A program made the translations under genes and the position numbers. Below are positions 17,742 to 27,873 of a stretch of 64,000 bases of DNA, piece by piece. Location of the stretch: assembly GCA_003054695.1 (NCBI GenBank), contig QAZA01000045.1:434001-498000 (forward strand). Reading direction: 5' to 3'. A model generated the notes under the pieces. The model did no database searches. It was not told the origin of the DNA and was given only the letters and a program-made list of their open reading frames with translations. The stretch's first letter is position 1, and every line of letters begins with the position of its first letter. This stretch comes from Verrucomicrobia bacterium LW23. Its GTDB lineage: Bacteria; Verrucomicrobiota; Verrucomicrobiia; Methylacidiphilales; UBA1321.

Positions 17742-17898
17742 GAGAGCCTCTAAGCAGAGGATAAAGGGGGAGGAGGCCAAATGTCGACGGCCTCCAAGAA
17801 TCTCAGACTGTGCCTTTGTTCCCACCTTTCAATTTTTGGCGATGGAGTCGGTGCGGGTTGCGGGTGGGGCGCAATCCTGCTACAAACGCAGGCACGTT

Positions 17899-20800
17899 AT
17901 GTCCGACGCGCTTCGTCCGCTACTTCTTGGCCTGGGCCTTATTGCCCTGGTATCCGGGCTTCTGCTGTATGGAGATTTGCCCAATCGCAATCGCCACCTG
18001 GCGCGGCCCAAGGCCGTGGCCACGTCGCCCACGCCCACGGCCACGCAAACGCAAGCGCCCACCGTGTCCCCGCAGACGGAGCCTATACCCGTGGCGCTGA
18101 TGCAGGCCGTCGCCACGCCCCTGATGGACGACGCGCTGCGCGGCCTGGTGCGGGCGCTGGATGAGCGGGGCTACCGCGATGGCGGGCGCATCCGTTTCTC
18201 CCGCTTTAATGCGGATGGCAGTGCGGACACGGCCAACAGCATCGGCACCATGATGGTCGGCGGCTCCTACAAGCTGCTGCTGACGTTTACCACCACCAGC
18301 ATGCAGGTGCTTTACCGCACCAACCGGCAAACGCAATTGCCGCATGTGTTTGGCGTGGTGTCCGATCCCTCCGCCAGCAATGTGGGGGTAAAGAAGCTGC
18401 CGGCCAGCGGGGCGGACAAGCCCGCGTGGATGGCCGGCCTGGGCAGCATGCAGCCGGTGGAGGCTATCTTTCGCGCAGCCAAAAAGCTGAATCCCGATCT
18501 GAAGTCGGTAGGGGTGGTGTGGAACAACGCGGAGATTAACTCCGAGCTTACCGTGCTGGTGGCCCGCAAAATCTGCGCGGAGCTGGGCATTACGCTGGTG
18601 GAGGCCACCGTGCAGGGCACCTCCGAGGTCGGCCAGGCGGCGGACTCCCTGGCGGCGCGGTCCGTCCAGGCCATTTGGACGGGCGGCGACGCCCTGGTGG
18701 CCAGCGCCATGCCGGCGCTGACGTCCAGCGCGGCGCGCAACGGCATCCCCGTTTTCTCCAACGTCTCCGGCAACGCGTTCCAGGGCAGCATGTTTGATTT
18801 GGGCGCCGACTTTGAGGAGGTAGGCTACGCCATGGGCCAGGTGGCGGCCGACGTGCTGGACGGCAAAAGCACGGCGGACATGACCATCAAAAACTACATG
18901 CCGGAGCGCATCATCATCAATTACAAGGCATGGGCGGCCATCCGCGACCGGGACGCCTGGAAATTCCCCGACGACTTCGTCAAGAGCGCCTCCATCGTCA
19001 TCCGCGAGGACGGCACGCGCGAGGACCGCAAGGTGGCCGCCAAGGGGCCCGCCCTGCCCGCTATCCAGAAGCCCGCGCCCTCCGCCGCCACCACCGCCCC
19101 CGTGCAGCCGCGCGAGACGGAAGCGGCGCGCGTTGCCCGGCTGCGCCCCGCCAAACCGCCCGGCGCGCCCCTTGCGCAAAAGTGGAAGCTGAAAGTGGTG
19201 ACGCTGGTGGAGGCCCCGTCGATCGACCAGACCTACCAGGGCATGCTGCAAGGCCTGAAGGACGCAGGCCTGGTGGAAGGGCGCGATTACGAGGTGAGCC
19301 TGGCCAGCGCGCAGGGCGATATGTCCACGCTCAGCAATCTTATCGATGTAGCGCAGCAGCAAGGGGATATGGTGATGACCATCACCACCCCGGCCTTGCA
19401 GACAGCGCTGCAGCGCGTTACCACCAAGCCGGTCATTTTTGCGCTGGCGCTGGACCCCCTGCTTGTGGGCGACAAAGGCACGCACACGCAGCATCGGGAA
19501 AACGTGGCGGGCATCTACGACCGCAGCCCGTTTGAGGCAATGGTGAAGCTGCTGAAAGAGCTGAAGCCCGGCCTGAAGAAGGTGGGCACCCTGTTTGCGC
19601 CAGGCGAGGTTAACTCCCTCAACTTCCGCGAGGAGTTTGGCAAGGCCGCGCAGAGCGGCGGGCTGGAGCTTGTCGTCGAGCCCTCCACCGCGCCGAACGA
19701 GGTGCCGCTTGCCGCCACCACACTGCTGGGCAAAGGCCCGGAGTTTGTGGTGCAGATTAACGACAACCTGCACGACGCCACCTTTGCGGCCATTGCCAAT
19801 GCCGCCAGGCGGGAGAGCAAGCCGCTGATGTCCTTTGCGACGGGCTTTATCAAAGCCGGCGCTGTGCTGTCGCTGGCCAACGACCACTTTCAGGCCGGCT
19901 GGGACGCCTCGCAACTGGCCGCCCGTGTGATGCGCGGCGAAAGCCCGGCGTCGATGCCCTACGTCGGTGTCTCCAACACGCTGCTGGCCATCAATCTCAA
20001 CACCGCAAAGGAGGTGGGGCTGTCCATCCCGGCGGAGATCCTGGCGCGCGCCGATGAGGTGGTGGGGGATGTGCCGGCCGCGGCCACAACCGCTCCCGCT
20101 CCCGCGCCTGCCCCGGCAACAACGTCCGCACCGCCTGCCGCCGATTCGGCGCCCCTCAAAACCGGGCCGCCCACTCTCGGCCCCGGCGGTCGGCCCTGGC
20201 GCATTTTCATCATGAATTACAACGACACCCTCCCGGCCGAGGAGACCACCCACGGCTTTGTGGAAGGCATGAAGAAGGCCGGCTGGGAGGAAGGCAAGCA
20301 CTTTACCTGGCGCATGGCCAGCGGCCACGGCGATCTCGCCACAGTAGCCGCGCTGGTGGACCAGGCCATCAAGGAGGACTCGGACCTCATCGTCCCCATC
20401 TCCACACCTTCACTGCAAACCGCCCTCAAAAAGTGGCCGGAGAACCTCCCCATCGTCTTCGGCTATATCGGCAACCCGATGTACGCCGGCGCCGGCAAAA
20501 GCTATACGGACCACAAGCCCAACGTCACCGGCCTCTCCTCCGTCTCCGCGTTTAAGGAGATGTGCGCCGTGCTGAACGAGCATTTCCCCCACATCAAACG
20601 CATCGGCACCCTCTTTACGCCGGGCGAGATCAACAGCGTCTACTACGCCGACGAGCTGGAGGCCGCCGGCAAACAGTACGGCATTCACGTGGAGCGCGTG
20701 GGCGTGAACGCGGCGCAGGAGATTGTGGACGGCACCAACATCCTGTGCTCGCGCGGGATCGACGCCATTGTGCAGATTTCGGACAACCTCATCAGCGCCG

Positions 20801-21096
20801 GCTTCAAGGGCGTGGCCAAAGCGGCCAAAGTCAACAAGATGCCGATCTTCAGCTTCCAGAGCGGCCAGGTGAAGGACGGCGCCGTGCTGGCCTACTCGCG
20901 CGATTTCCACGACGGCGGCGTTGAGATGGCGGCCATCGCCACCCGCATCCTCTCCGGCACCTCCCCGGCCGATATCCCCTTCGCCAACATCCGCCGCACC
21001 CGCGTTATCATCGACCTCAAAAACGCCGCCGAAGAAGGCATCACCATCCCCGAAGCCCTGCTGCGTAAAGCCGACGAAGTACGCAACAAGCCCTGA
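17899..21096 (+). CDS. Three fused ABC-type substrate-binding domains (PF04392 class)
   Basis: A 1065-residue protein. The N-terminus has one hydrophobic segment (about 7-27, LLLGLGLIALVSGLLLYGD), either an anchor or an uncleaved signal, then a Pro/Thr linker. Three tandem periplasmic-binding domains follow, at about 65-370, 431-728 and 765-1065, separated by Ala/Pro linkers. Each shows the family pattern: GxxxGLxxAG, a TTxxLQTAL or TTSMQVL segment, a KxVGTLFxPGEVNS-like strand (KKVGTLFAPGEVNS in domain 2, KRIGTLFTPGEINS in domain 3), and a C-terminal LNTAKEVGLSIPAEIL type end. Single-domain relatives deliver solutes, often aromatic amino acids, to ABC permeases; none is adjacent. Domain 1 is the most diverged. 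ATG 17899 is preferred because it places the hydrophobic segment at the N-terminus. Confidence 0.85.
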   Translation: MSDALRPLLLGLGLIALVSGLLLYGDLPNRNRHLARPKAVATSPTPTATQTQAPTVSPQTEPIPVALMQAVATPLMDDALRGLVRALDERGYRDGGRIRFSRFNADGSADTANSIGTMMVGGSYKLLLTFTTTSMQVLYRTNRQTQLPHVFGVVSDPSASNVGVKKLPASGADKPAWMAGLGSMQPVEAIFRAAKKLNPDLKSVGVVWNNAEINSELTVLVARKICAELGITLVEATVQGTSEVGQAADSLAARSVQAIWTGGDALVASAMPALTSSAARNGIPVFSNVSGNAFQGSMFDLGADFEEVGYAMGQVAADVLDGKSTADMTIKNYMPERIIINYKAWAAIRDRDAWKFPDDFVKSASIVIREDGTREDRKVAAKGPALPAIQKPAPSAATTAPVQPRETEAARVARLRPAKPPGAPLAQKWKLKVVTLVEAPSIDQTYQGMLQGLKDAGLVEGRDYEVSLASAQGDMSTLSNLIDVAQQQGDMVMTITTPALQTALQRVTTKPVIFALALDPLLVGDKGTHTQHRENVAGIYDRSPFEAMVKLLKELKPGLKKVGTLFAPGEVNSLNFREEFGKAAQSGGLELVVEPSTAPNEVPLAATTLLGKGPEFVVQINDNLHDATFAAIANAARRESKPLMSFATGFIKAGAVLSLANDHFQAGWDASQLAARVMRGESPASMPYVGVSNTLLAINLNTAKEVGLSIPAEILARADEVVGDVPAAATTAPAPAPAPATTSAPPAADSAPLKTGPPTLGPGGRPWRIFIMNYNDTLPAEETTHGFVEGMKKAGWEEGKHFTWRMASGHGDLATVAALVDQAIKEDSDLIVPISTPSLQTALKKWPENLPIVFGYIGNPMYAGAGKSYTDHKPNVTGLSSVSAFKEMCAVLNEHFPHIKRIGTLFTPGEINSVYYADELEAAGKQYGIHVERVGVNAAQEIVDGTNILCSRGIDAIVQISDNLISAGFKGVAKAAKVNKMPIFSFQSGQVKDGAVLAYSRDFHDGGVEMAAIATRILSGTSPADIPFANIRRTRVIIDLKNAAEEGITIPEALLRKADEVRNKP

Positions 21097-21120
21097 GAAC
21101 AGCCGCTGCCGTTCTCAGGG
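21091..21120. terminator. Hairpin between convergent binding-protein and ppdK genes
   Basis: CCCTGAGAAC (21091-21100) and GTTCTCAGGG (21111-21120) form a perfect 10-base stem with a 10-base loop. The TGA stop of the binding-protein gene is inside the left arm. No T-run follows, so it may act as a two-way attenuator or RNA end protector rather than a classical terminator. Confidence 0.6.
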
Positions 21121-21143
21121 CCGGGCGCGGATGGAGCCTCCCT

Positions 21144-24100
21144 TTACTTCTTCCCCAGCGCGGCCTGGGCGGCGGCCAGCCTTGCTATGGGGACGCGGAA
21201 GGGGGAGCAGCTGACGTAGTCCAGCCCCAGGGCGTGGCAGAATTTCACGGACTTTGGCTCGCCGCCGTGCTCGCCGCAGATGCCGATCTTCATGCCGTGG
21301 CGCACGCGGCGGCCTTTTTCCACGGCCATGCGCATCAGCTCGCCCACGCCTTCCTGGTCGATGGTGGCGAATGGGTTGTTGCCGGTAATCTCCTGCTCCT
21401 GGTACTCGGGCAGGAAGCTTCCCGAGTCGTCGCGGCTCATGCCCAGCGCGGTTTGCGTCAGGTCGTTGGTGCCGAAGCTGAAGAACTCGGCGGTGGCGGC
21501 GATCTTGTCGGCTGTCAGGCAGGCGCGGGGGATCTCGATCATCGTGCCTACCGTGTAGTCCAGCGTCTCCTTGCCTTCGTGCTCGTTCCAATCCTGCATC
21601 ACCTGGTCGGCCGTTTCGCGCACCAGGCGGGCCTGCATCTCCAGCTCTTTGGGGAAGCCGACCAGGGGGATCATGATCTCCGGCCGCACGGTAACGCCCT
21701 CGGCCTGCACCTCCAGCGCCGCCTCAAAGATGGCGCGCGCCTGCATGGCGGAAATCTCCGGGAAGGTGATGCCCAGGCGGCACCCTCGGTGGCCCAGCAT
21801 GGGGTTAAACTCGTGCAGCGCGGCCACCCGCCTGGCGACGGCCTTCTTCGTCATACCCAGCTTGTGGGCCAGCTCGGCCTGCTGCTCGGCGGTCTGGGGC
21901 AGAAACTCGTGCAGGGGCGGATCGAGCAGGCGGATGGTGGCGGGCAGGCCGTCCAGCGCGCGGAAAATGCCCGCAAAGTCCTGCCGCTGAACGGGTAGGA
22001 GCTTGGCCAGCGCGGCCTCGCGGGCCTCCCGCGTCTCGGCCAGAATCATCTCGCGCATGGCGTCGATACGGTTCTCGCTAAAGAACATGTGCTCCGTGCG
22101 ACACAGCCCCACGCCTTCGGCGCCGAACGCCACGGCGTTCTCCACCTGGCCGGGCTGGTCCGCGTTGGTGCGGATGCCCAGGGTGCGGACGCGGTCGGCC
22201 CACTCCATCAGCCGCGCGTAGTTGCGGTACACGGGGCTGTCGCCGGGAAGCAGCGTTTTCTCCAGCAGCACCTGGATGATCTCCGAGGGGGCGGTCTTCA
22301 GCTCGCCGTCAAACACCTCGCCGCTGGTGCCGTCGATGCTGAGGTAGTCGCCCTTGTGCCATGTTTTTTTACCGACGGTAAGGGTGCCGTGCTCGTAGTC
22401 CACGTGCAGGGCGGATGCGCCGCAGACGCACACTTTGCCCATCTGCCGGGCCACCAGTGCCGCGTGGCTGGAGACACCGCCGCGCGCCGTCAGAATGCCC
22501 TCCGCCGCCAGCATGCCGCGGATATCCTCCGGGCTGGTTTCCACCCGCACCAGCAGGACTTTTTCGCCGTGTCCGGCCACTTTGGCGGCCTCGTTGGCGT
22601 TAAAGTAGATGCGGCCGGTCGCAGCGCCTGGACCTGCAGGCAAGCCGGTGGCGAGAACCTTTGCGTTCTTGCGGGCGGCGCGATCAAACACGGGGGTGAG
22701 GAGCTGATCAAGCTGTTCTGCGGGAACACGTTGCACGGCCTCCTGCCAGGTTATAAGCTTTTCGTCCACCATCTCCACCGCAATGCGCACGGCGGCCACG
22801 CCGGTGCGTTTTCCGTTGCGCGTTTGCAGCATGTAAAGCTTTCCATTCTCGATGGTAAACTCAAAGTCCTGCATCTCGCGAAAATGCCCTTCCAGCTTCT
22901 TGCGCACCTCTTCCAGCTCGCGATGCACGGCGGGCATCGCCTCGGCCATCTTCTCGACAGACACCGGGGTGCGCACGCCGGCCACCACGTCCTCGCCCTG
23001 CGCGTTGATGAGGTACTCCCCGTAAAAGCGCTTCTCGCCCGTGGCGGGGTCGCGCGTAAAGGCGACGCCGGAGCCGCTGTCGTCGCCGGTGTTGCCGAAC
23101 ACCATCGCCTGCACGTTAACGGCCGTGCCCCACTCGGCGGGGATGCCGTATTTGTGGCGGTAAACGATGGCGCGCTCGTTGTTCCAGCTGCCAAACACGG
23201 CGCCGATAGCGCCCCACAACTGCTCCATAGCGTTGGTGGGGAAGGACTTGCCCGTGCGCTCCTTAACCAGCGCCTTAAAGCGGAGGACCAGCTCCTTCAG
23301 CGCCGCGGCGTCCAGCTCGGTGTCGGAGACGTCGGCTTCGGGATCGTTGGCGTAGCGATCGCGGAAAAGCTCCCTCTTCAGGCCGTGGATGACGGCTTCG
23401 AAGGGCTCGTCGTCCTCGCCGGGGCGCTTTTGCACACCCATGACGACGTCGCCGTACATCTGGATAAAGCGCCGGTAGCAATCCCACGCAAACCGCTCGT
23501 TGTGCGAGAGGCGGGCGAGGGCAAGCACAGTGTCGTCGTTAAGGCCGAGGTTCAGGATCGTGTCCATCATGCCCGGCATGCTGTCGCGCGCGCCGGAGCG
23601 TACGGCGACGAGAAGCGGGGCGGAGTTGCGCATGGCGGCCTTGCCGGCGGTGGCCTGGGCCGAGCCCGCGTCGCCGACGCTCTCTTCGTCGCCAAACCTT
23701 TTGCCCAGGAGCTTCTCCAACCGCGCCATGGCGGCAAGGATTTGCGGCTTGAGCTGCGGCGGGTACTGCTGCCCGTGCTCGTAAAACCAGGTGCATACCT
23801 CGGTGGTGATGGTGAAACCGGGGGGCACGGGCAGGCCGATACGTGTCATCTCCGCCAGGCCAGCGCCTTTGCCGCCCAGCAACGGCTTCATGTCGCCGCG
23901 GCCGTCGGCTTTGCCCTCGCCAAAAAAGTAGACGTAGCGATCCTTGTCGGGCGTGCCGGAATCGGCATCCAGCGCGGCATCGGCGGGCACCGTTGTGTGC
24001 GCGGTGCCGGGCGGAACCACCCGGCCCGCGCGCGAGCCGCGCGCCTTGCGGGGCGTGGCCGGGGGGCGTGTGCCGCGCGCCGTGCTGCCCGGGCTGGGGA

Positions 24101-24542
24101 GGGCGGGCGCTGCGGTATCGCCCGTGCCCGCGCTGCCGCCGCCCAGCGGCTTGATGGAGCGCCCGGAGCCAAGCCCAAGCCCGCTGCCGGCGCCCAGCGT
24201 GCCGCCGGAATCCGTGCCTAGCCCGGAGTCGGTGCCCATGCCGGGATGCTTCTTGTTGCTTCTGCCGCCGCCGCCACTGCTGCCGGAGCTGCCTCCTCCT
24301 CCACGGGTACCTCCCGGCGTGCGCCCGGGCACTTTCCCCCCTCCGCCAATGGCCGCGGGCTGCGCGCCGGCCGTTGGGGATCCCATGCCGCCGCCTCCAG
24401 GGCTTGCGCCTTTGCCGCCTCCCTTACGCGGGGCGTGCGCCGGGGCGGGCTGCCGCTGCGGCGAATGTTGTGCCGGCTTATCATCGCTCTTGGTCGGGGC
24501 GGCCGAGGGCTTGGCGGATGAGGTGTGAGCTTTTTTGGCCAT
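21144..24542 (-). CDS. ppdK: Pyruvate, phosphate dikinase with a long low-complexity N-terminal extension
   Basis: A 1132-residue protein. From about residue 200 it is a complete PPDK, which interconverts pyruvate + ATP + Pi and PEP + AMP + PPi. Visible motifs: nucleotide domain [25 protein letters not shown], phospho-histidine His693 in [15 protein letters not shown] (Ser-Ser where many members have Thr-Ser), PEP signature [10 protein letters not shown], and C-terminal [16 protein letters not shown] and VSCSPFRVP with the catalytic cysteine. Residues 1-199 are extra: Lys/Pro/Ala, then Gly/Ser-rich (runs of [23 protein letters not shown]). The frame is open throughout and has no later start near the core, so the extension is probably translated. 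Cytosolic. The divergent spacer 24543-25017 holds its promoter. Confidence 0.93.
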   Translation of the reverse strand: MAKKAHTSSAKPSAAPTKSDDKPAQHSPQRQPAPAHAPRKGGGKGASPGGGGMGSPTAGAQPAAIGGGGKVPGRTPGGTRGGGGSSGSSGGGGRSNKKHPGMGTDSGLGTDSGGTLGAGSGLGLGSGRSIKPLGGGSAGTGDTAAPALPSPGSTARGTRPPATPRKARGSRAGRVVPPGTAHTTVPADAALDADSGTPDKDRYVYFFGEGKADGRGDMKPLLGGKGAGLAEMTRIGLPVPPGFTITTEVCTWFYEHGQQYPPQLKPQILAAMARLEKLLGKRFGDEESVGDAGSAQATAGKAAMRNSAPLLVAVRSGARDSMPGMMDTILNLGLNDDTVLALARLSHNERFAWDCYRRFIQMYGDVVMGVQKRPGEDDEPFEAVIHGLKRELFRDRYANDPEADVSDTELDAAALKELVLRFKALVKERTGKSFPTNAMEQLWGAIGAVFGSWNNERAIVYRHKYGIPAEWGTAVNVQAMVFGNTGDDSGSGVAFTRDPATGEKRFYGEYLINAQGEDVVAGVRTPVSVEKMAEAMPAVHRELEEVRKKLEGHFREMQDFEFTIENGKLYMLQTRNGKRTGVAAVRIAVEMVDEKLITWQEAVQRVPAEQLDQLLTPVFDRAARKNAKVLATGLPAGPGAATGRIYFNANEAAKVAGHGEKVLLVRVETSPEDIRGMLAAEGILTARGGVSSHAALVARQMGKVCVCGASALHVDYEHGTLTVGKKTWHKGDYLSIDGTSGEVFDGELKTAPSEIIQVLLEKTLLPGDSPVYRNYARLMEWADRVRTLGIRTNADQPGQVENAVAFGAEGVGLCRTEHMFFSENRIDAMREMILAETREAREAALAKLLPVQRQDFAGIFRALDGLPATIRLLDPPLHEFLPQTAEQQAELAHKLGMTKKAVARRVAALHEFNPMLGHRGCRLGITFPEISAMQARAIFEAALEVQAEGVTVRPEIMIPLVGFPKELEMQARLVRETADQVMQDWNEHEGKETLDYTVGTMIEIPRACLTADKIAATAEFFSFGTNDLTQTALGMSRDDSGSFLPEYQEQEITGNNPFATIDQEGVGELMRMAVEKGRRVRHGMKIGICGEHGGEPKSVKFCHALGLDYVSCSPFRVPIARLAAAQAALGKK

Positions 24543-25017
24543 AACAATGCAAGGGCTGGGGGTTAGGTGGGTGGATGTCGGGTCGTTACATAAGCGTAGG
24601 CAAGGTGGGATATGTAAGGGCTCGGGTTAAGGAGTAAGGGTAGCGTGAACCGAGGGGACAGGGTGGGGGAAAGGGAAGACGGAGAACGCCACGCGGGGAT
24701 GCGCGGCGTATAATACGGGCGCCGCAACCCTGCGCGGCGTTATGCGGTGTTATGCGGCGTTTAGCGCGACAACAACAACGCCAAAGTGGGAAGCGGCGAG
24801 CGGGGAGGTTGCGCCCTTCCCGCATCGCAGGCTGTTTAATAACATAGACCCAATTCCCACCTTCGCCACCGGAAGATTCAGCTTCCCTGCCGCCGGGCGG
24901 GATGAAATAAAGGGGGCCGCCCTGCCTCCGGCCATCCACTCGCGCGGAGGCGAGGCGAGATTCCGTACCCACACGCTCGCCCTGCGCTCTGCGCCTTACG
25001 CCTTCCACCCCACCCCC
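24543..25017. other. 475-base spacer between divergent genes
   Basis: No gene recognised. The left half is purine-rich (GGGTGGGGGAAAGGGAAGAC). A TATAAT hexamer lies at 24709-24714, followed by a run of short CGGCGTTATGCGG repeats (about 24735-24765). No good -35 box is spaced with it, so the promoter is only possible. In-frame codons continue upstream of the gene at 25018 through part of this spacer without family-like sequence. Confidence 0.4.
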
Positions 25018-25455
25018 ATGCCCAGCCCCGTCCCTGCCCCTTCGGAAACCCTGCTGCATTCGCCCGGCATCTGGCCTGTCGCCGCGGCGGGCTGCGTGCT
25101 TGTGGGGGCGGGGATAGTGGCGCTGCTCATCAGCCGGCGCGGGCAGATGCTCACCGCGTATGTGATCCTGGCGCTCACCCCGGCCATCCTGGGCCTGCGC
25201 GCCGCTCTCATCGGCATGATCCACGAGCAAATGACGCGCCCCGGCCTCCCCGGCGGCGCCCTGCCCGGCCGCGGCGCCGCCCTGCCGGATGACTTCGGCG
25301 CCCGCCTGCTGCACAGCCCAGCCGTGTGGGTCGGCGTCGCCTTTACCGTAACGTGCTGGGCCATCGCCTTCCGCTGGCGCCGGCTCCTCGCCGCCCGCCG
25401 CCCCACCCCCGCCGAAATCGCCGCCGCCAACGCCCCGGTGGATCGCGCTTCGTAG
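25018..25455 (+). CDS. Three-helix membrane protein of unknown function
   Basis: A 145-residue protein with hydrophobic segments at about 17-37, 45-65 and 100-122, ending in a basic, Arg/Ala-rich tail. The phrase LLHSP(G/A)(I/V)W occurs twice, just before helix 1 and helix 3, suggesting an old internal duplication. It lies about 290 bases upstream of tolB on the same strand, so a link with the Tol system is possible but unproven. The leader before ATG 25018 is C-rich (CCTTCCACCCCACCCCC), without Shine-Dalgarno. No family recognised. Confidence 0.6.
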   Translation: MPSPVPAPSETLLHSPGIWPVAAAGCVLVGAGIVALLISRRGQMLTAYVILALTPAILGLRAALIGMIHEQMTRPGLPGGALPGRGAALPDDFGARLLHSPAVWVGVAFTVTCWAIAFRWRRLLAARRPTPAEIAAANAPVDRAS

Positions 25456-25746
25456 CGCGGCGTTGTAAGAAATCCCCGGCCGGCTGCGAATCTCCCCGCA
25501 TGGCTTTTTCTGACATCTCCCGCCGACGGACAATCCCTGCTACCGGCAATGTGCCGGTTGCAAGCGGGGCGGGATTGAGGCATTATCCAGGTGACTCCCT
25601 CTGAATCTCCCTTTGGGGCGATGGCGATAGTGGCGACGGCGGCGACGGAGCAGGCATTTTGTCCTTTGCATCCGGCTGGCAGCCTCTACAAACAAACGCT
25701 TTCGGCCCGATACCTGCACCTGCACCCGACGCCTCTCACCAGCTCC

Positions 25747-27096
25747 ATGCAACCACCCTGCCGCATTGATTTGCCGGAAATGCTCCGGCGTGCGTCGCCG
25801 GCGGACATGCTGCGTGTTGTGATTGCAGGCATTGCCACTGTGGCGATGCTTGTCGCCCTGCTCCTCCTGATGGCAGCCGTGGCATTCCCCGCCCGTGCCC
25901 AGCAGGAGATCCCCACCGCCCCTGTCGCAGCACCGGCCGCACCCGCCGCTGAGGAGCCCACGCCTTCCCCGTCCGGCACCCCCGCCTCGGCCGGTGCGCC
26001 GGGCGAGACGATCCAGGTGACCGGCGCGGCCAAGGTCAGCGTGGGCATCACCCCCATTACCGGGCCGGATGGCGCCGGCGCCACAAGCGTGTTGCAGGCG
26101 GATCTACGGCGCTCGCAGCTGATTGAGCCGGTGCCGGCGCCCGCCAAGTATGTGGCCACCGCGCAGGTCTCCGGCTCCGGCCTCAGCGGCAAGCTGGTGG
26201 ATACAGCCACGCAGCGCGTGCTTGTCAACAAAAGCTACGCGGGCACGTGGCGCGAGGCGGTGCACCAATTTGCGGACGACATCACCTTTGCCACCACCGG
26301 CGTGCCCGGCTTTGCCAGCAGCAAAATCGCGTTTGTCTCCAACAGCACCGGCAGCAAGGAGCTGTATATCATGGACATCGACGGACAGAACGTGCGGCAG
26401 CTTACGTCGGACAACACCATCAGCAGCGGCCCGGCATGGAGCCGCGATAACTCGATGCTGGCCTACACGTCGTACAAAAGTGGTTACCCGGATGTCTACA
26501 TCATCCGCCTGGCCAGCGGCCAGCGCAGCCGCGTGGCGTATTTCCCCGGTATCAACTCCGGTGCCGCTTTCTCGCCGGATGGCACGAGGCTGGCCCTTAC
26601 GCTCTCCAAGGACGGCAACCCGGAGCTCTACATCATGTCCGCCGCCGGCGGCGGCAACCCCGTGCGGCTTACCCGCACGCGCGGCGCGGAGACGAGCCCG
26701 AGCTGGTCCCCCACGGGCGACCGCATTGTGTACTGCAGCGACGACCGCGGCAGTCCGCAACTGTTTATCACGACCACCACGGCCGGCGGCACACCGGAGA
26801 AACTGACGCTCAACTCCACCTTTACCACGGAGCCCGACTGGTCGCCGGACGGCAGGAAAATCACCTACACGCTGCGTTCCGGCGGCGTATTCCAGATCGG
26901 CGTGTACGACGTGGCGTCGCGCACCTCCGCGCAGGCCACCACCGGCGGCGGGCAGGACAGCACCTGGGCGCGCGACTCGCGCCACGTCGTGTACACCAAC
27001 AACGGCCAGGTGTTCCTGCTGGACACAGTGACGCGCCAATCCACCCTTATCCGCGGCGACCTGAAAGGCTGCGGGGAGGTTGCCATCTCCAAATAG
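25747..27096 (+). CDS. tolB: TolB-type periplasmic beta-propeller protein
   Basis: A 449-residue exported protein. The hydrophobic segment (about 22-50, VVIAGIATVAMLVALLLLM...ARA) is the signal peptide. A Pro/Ala linker follows, then the TolB N-terminal domain (about 85-190), and a six-bladed propeller (about 195-449) with blade signatures SSKIAFVSNSTGSKELYIMD, SGPAWSRDNSMLAYTS, SGAAFSPDGTRLALTLS, TSPSWSPTGDRIVYCSD and TEPDWSPDGRKITYTL. TolB binds Pal and supports outer-membrane constriction at division. The pal gene starts seven bases after its stop, so the pair is an operon. TolQ/R-like genes are 26 kb away and no TolA is seen. The start is uncertain: ATG 25747 or ATG 25780. Confidence 0.9.
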   Translation: MQPPCRIDLPEMLRRASPADMLRVVIAGIATVAMLVALLLLMAAVAFPARAQQEIPTAPVAAPAAPAAEEPTPSPSGTPASAGAPGETIQVTGAAKVSVGITPITGPDGAGATSVLQADLRRSQLIEPVPAPAKYVATAQVSGSGLSGKLVDTATQRVLVNKSYAGTWREAVHQFADDITFATTGVPGFASSKIAFVSNSTGSKELYIMDIDGQNVRQLTSDNTISSGPAWSRDNSMLAYTSYKSGYPDVYIIRLASGQRSRVAYFPGINSGAAFSPDGTRLALTLSKDGNPELYIMSAAGGGNPVRLTRTRGAETSPSWSPTGDRIVYCSDDRGSPQLFITTTTAGGTPEKLTLNSTFTTEPDWSPDGRKITYTLRSGGVFQIGVYDVASRTSAQATTGGGQDSTWARDSRHVVYTNNGQVFLLDTVTRQSTLIRGDLKGCGEVAISK

Positions 27097-27103
27097 GACT
27101 GCC

Positions 27104-27757
27104 ATGCAAGCGCCCACCCATCACCCCAGGCTCCCCGCCCCGCCGCCGCAGCATCACGCCGCGCCCGGTCAGGCGTTGCCGTCGCGCCCGCCGGTACCGA
27201 TGGCGGCCGCGCCGTCCCGCTGCGGCGGCAGCAGCGCGGGACTTCTGGCCCTGGTGGCGCTGCTCAGCCTCGTCTTTCTGGCCGCCTGCGCAACGCCCCA
27301 AAAGAAGGGCAACCTGCAGGACGACATGCTGGTACCCATGCCCGCGCGGCTGGACATCAACCCCGATACCGACATCGACTACGGCATCCTGCGCGGCGAG
27401 ACCGTCTACTTTGCCTTCGACAGCTCCATCATCCAGGCCTCCGAACGCGGCAAACTGGCGCGCGTGCTGGAGTGGATGCAGGCCAACCCACGCCGCCCCC
27501 TCTTCCTGGCCGGCCACGCCGACAAACGCGGCACGCCCGAGTACAACCGCGGCCTGGCCGAACGCCGCGCCCAGGCCGTGCGCATGTACCTCATCGGCCT
27601 CGGCGCCGAGGGCGAGCTGCTCCACACCATCTCCTACGGCGAAGAACGCCCCGCCGCCCAGGGCGACAGCGAGCAGGACTTCGCCCTCAACCGCCGCGTA
27701 GAAGTAGGCGTGGTGCGCGAAGGCGCCGTGCAGCGCCAGGGCCAGCCGCGCAGCTAG
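27104..27757 (+). CDS. pal: Peptidoglycan-associated lipoprotein Pal
   Basis: A 217-residue OmpA-like lipoprotein that tethers the outer membrane to peptidoglycan. The lipobox is LAAC within ALLSLVFLAACATPQ. The OmpA domain (about 95-207) shows VYFAFDSSII, the peptidoglycan-binding region GHADKRGTPEYNRGLAERRAQAV, and the closing NRRVEV. ATG 27104 is seven bases after the tolB stop, with AGGA nearby. The inner ATG 27200 would give a more normal lipoprotein signal (MAAAPSRCGG...) and may be the true start, since 32 residues before the signal sequence would be unusual. Operon with tolB. Confidence 0.9.
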   Translation: MQAPTHHPRLPAPPPQHHAAPGQALPSRPPVPMAAAPSRCGGSSAGLLALVALLSLVFLAACATPQKKGNLQDDMLVPMPARLDINPDTDIDYGILRGETVYFAFDSSIIQASERGKLARVLEWMQANPRRPLFLAGHADKRGTPEYNRGLAERRAQAVRMYLIGLGAEGELLHTISYGEERPAAQGDSEQDFALNRRVEVGVVREGAVQRQGQPRS

Positions 27758-27873
27758 TGTTGAGGCCCAAAAGATGCGCCATTATTGTTGACGCTCAGCT
27801 TAAGCGGCGCCCATCAACAGTTTGACTCCCCTGCGGATTGTCATGGCGCGCTGTTAATGCGAGGATCGGCCCC

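Noticed and set aside
17920-20328. 800-codon open frame antisense to the triple binding protein
   Set aside because: The plus-strand frame has three recognisable domains; the antisense product is His/Gly/Arg-rich with no motifs.
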